From the NCBI RefSeq assembly GCF_000367925.1, contig NZ_KB849164.1:784349-848348 (forward strand): DNA of 64,000 nucleotides, written 5' to 3'. Position 1 is the stretch's first letter; each line of letters begins with the position of its first letter. Positions 62,478 to 64,000 of the stretch are shown one piece after another. The notes beneath the pieces were generated by a model. The model was not told the DNA's origin. It did no database searches and saw nothing but the letters and a program-made list of their open reading frames with translations. This DNA comes from Acinetobacter bohemicus ANC 3994. GTDB taxonomy: Bacteria; Pseudomonadota; Gammaproteobacteria; Pseudomonadales; Moraxellaceae. The translations under genes and the position numbers were made by a program.

Positions 62478-63869
62478 ATGACTGACCAATACCAAACATT
62501 TGCAAAATCTCCTATTGGTAAATTTGTCATCAAAAATTTAGGTCTGCCAGCACCTACTTTTTTAGAACGTTTTGAATCGGCTACGCCTGTGGTAAAAGGG
62601 GCTGTTTTATTCGGTGCTGCACCTTCAAGTACATTATCTGCTGCAATTGCACAAGTATTGGCAAATATTCATGCCAATAGCTATGCAGGTAACAATGCTG
62701 AATTGCAACAAACAGCAGCTAAAACAGGTTTAAGCCTAAGTGCATTTAATGCAGGCGATAAAGAGTCGAAGTTTAAAGCGATCATTTTTGATGCTTCAGG
62801 TATTCAAAATTCTGAACAGTTAAATGAGTTGTATAACTTTTTCAATCCAATTGCGCGTCAAATCCAAGCATCTGGTCGTGTGATTGTGGTTGGTATTACC
62901 CCTGAAACTGCAAAAACAGTAAAACAAGCCATTGCACAACGTGCGCTTGAAGGCTTTGTAAAATCAGTCGGTAAAGAATTTAAAAAGGGTATCGCAGCGC
63001 ATTTGATTTATGTGGATGCAGGTGCTGAAGCAAATCTTGAATCTACGGTTCGTTTTGCTTTGTCACCACGTTCAGCTTATGTGTCTGGTCAAGTGATTCG
63101 TGTGTCTAAAGCGAATGTTGTAGACGTAGACTGGGCTAAACCCCTTGCAGGTAAAACGGCAGTGGTCACAGGTGCGAGCCGTGGTATTGGTGAAGCGATT
63201 GCCCATGTTTTGGCACGTGATGGCGCGCATGTGATTTGTTTAGATGTGCCACAACAACAGGCAGATCTTGACCGTGTAGCAAGCGAGATAGGTGGTTCAA
63301 CTTTAGCCATTGATATTACAGCGAACGATGCGGGCGAAAAAATTAAAGCTGCTGCGGCTGCACAAGGTGGTTTAGATATCATCGTGCATAACGCAGGGAT
63401 TACCCGTGACAAAACTTTGGCAAATATGAAGCCAGAGCTTTGGGACTTGGTCATCAACATTAACTTGTCTGCAATTGAACGTGTAAATGACTATTTACTC
63501 GAAAATGATGGTTTTAATACCAATGGTCGCATTGTTTGTGTATCTTCAATTTCAGGGATTGCAGGTAACTTAGGTCAAACCAATTATGCAGTATCAAAAG
63601 CCGGTGTTGTTGGTGTGGTTAAATTTACAGCGCCAATCTTGAAAAATGGTGTAACCATTAACGCCGTTGCGCCTGGCTTTATTGAAACGCAAATGACAGC
63701 GGCTATTCCTTTTGCCATTCGTGAAGCGGGTCGTCGTATGAACTCGATGAGTCAAGGTGGTTTACCTGTTGATGTTGCTGAAACCATTGCATTATTTGCA
63801 TCTTCTGCGTCTACAGGTTTAAATGGTAATGTTGTTCGTGTATGTGGTCAAAGTTTGTTGGGTGCTTAA
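62478..63869 (+). CDS. High-molecular-weight 3-oxoacyl-ACP reductase (FabG4-like SDR)
   Basis: This 463-residue short-chain dehydrogenase carries an extra N-terminal domain (about residues 1-210, a degenerate Rossmann-like part) before the classical SDR. In the SDR I see VVTGASRGIGEA (from residue 229), HNAGITRDKTL, SSISGIAGNLGQ, and the catalytic Tyr370/Lys374 in NYAVSKAG. It matches the HMW-FabG (FabG4) group, which reduces ketoacyl-CoA with NADH in mycobacteria. The divergent thiolase at its start repeats the fadA2-fabG4 neighbourhood of M. tuberculosis. A MaoC-like dehydratase could lie just outside the window. Confidence 0.9.
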   Translation: MTDQYQTFAKSPIGKFVIKNLGLPAPTFLERFESATPVVKGAVLFGAAPSSTLSAAIAQVLANIHANSYAGNNAELQQTAAKTGLSLSAFNAGDKESKFKAIIFDASGIQNSEQLNELYNFFNPIARQIQASGRVIVVGITPETAKTVKQAIAQRALEGFVKSVGKEFKKGIAAHLIYVDAGAEANLESTVRFALSPRSAYVSGQVIRVSKANVVDVDWAKPLAGKTAVVTGASRGIGEAIAHVLARDGAHVICLDVPQQQADLDRVASEIGGSTLAIDITANDAGEKIKAAAAAQGGLDIIVHNAGITRDKTLANMKPELWDLVININLSAIERVNDYLLENDGFNTNGRIVCVSSISGIAGNLGQTNYAVSKAGVVGVVKFTAPILKNGVTINAVAPGFIETQMTAAIPFAIREAGRRMNSMSQGGLPVDVAETIALFASSASTGLNGNVVRVCGQSLLGA

Positions 63870-63873
63870 TTTA

Positions 63874-63972
63874 AAATCCTCCTAAATCCTCCTTTAATAA
63901 AGGAGGACTTTCTCCAAAAGTTTAGATCATGGAGAACTCCTCCCTTTTTAAAGGGAGGTTGGGAGGGATTAA
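63874..63972. repeat. Twin-hairpin intergenic repeat, copy B
   Basis: Directly after the FabG-like gene lie two hairpins. The first is tcctccttt / aaaggagga around aat (63887-63907); the second is cctcccttt / aaagggagg around tt (63939-63958). A direct gggagggatt tail follows. Layout and orientation parallel copy A at 31.06 kb. It may also terminate the gene. Confidence 0.7.
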
Positions 63973-64000
63973 TTATAGGAGAGGGGAAATTAAATCACCC

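Noticed and set aside
1..64000. tRNA, rRNA, prophage or integrated element with attachment sites
   Set aside because: I looked for tRNA-like arms, integrase genes and flanking direct repeats and found none; foreign DNA is limited to the IS stub.

Overview
The window is a 64 kb piece of chromosome from a low-GC gammaproteobacterium, almost certainly an Acinetobacter. The evidence is Hfq with a very long glycine/phenylalanine-rich tail, a close AceI homologue (PACE chlorhexidine pump) divergent from its LysR regulator, scattered type II secretion genes, AmgK-MurU beside LptD-SurA, and an A/T-rich codon bias with many TTG/GTG starts. It is mostly core genome. I see no rRNA, tRNA, CRISPR array, prophage or intact insertion sequence.

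Layout. 1-4.8 kb: a truncated RluA-type pseudouridine synthase (minus), then tsaE-mutL-miaA-hfq. 4.9-10.5 kb: lptD-surA (minus, outer-membrane biogenesis) divergent from amgK-murU (MurNAc recycling). 10.6-17.5 kb: rsmG-parA-parB-exbB-exbD-msbA-lpxK-kdsB, mixing chromosome partition with lipid A export and LPS precursor synthesis. 17.6-23.1 kb: holB-pilZ-tatD, a TetR regulator and the minor pseudopilins gspHIJK. 23.3-31.1 kb: queD-like, ung, a HIBYL-CoA-hydrolase-like enzyme, tadA, an SRPBCC protein, cmk-rpsA-ihfB-lapA and pyrF. 31.1-36.0 kb: a LysO-like exporter, a Baeyer-Villiger-type flavin monooxygenase divergent from an AraC-family regulator, and zapE. 36.4-38.5 kb: glcB.

From 38.5 to 60.6 kb the window becomes more accessory and has wider gaps: a MarR regulator, a TerC-CBS-CorC membrane protein behind an unusual leader, two unrecognised proteins, thiM, an 87-residue orphan, pepN, a DUF1624 acyltransferase-like membrane protein, a duplicated DUF4394 lipoprotein, two UspA proteins, an esterase, an SMR pump with its TetR regulator, BenE, a LysE-family exporter, transaldolase and aceR/aceI. 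The right end (60.7-63.9 kb) has a thiolase with a basic low-complexity N-terminal tail, divergent from a high-molecular-weight FabG. This pair resembles the FadA2/FabG4 pair of actinobacteria.

The points most worth a second look lie between genes. A 22-codon leader ORF starting MDPSP stops on the terC start codon. A 38-nt exact copy of an internal terC segment lies about 830 bp upstream. An IS3-type OrfA stub and a perfect 11-bp-arm palindrome lie upstream of the DUF4394 gene. Two twin-hairpin repeats share an architecture (31.06-31.15 kb and 63.87-63.97 kb). The GspJ prepilin has a 50-residue leader.
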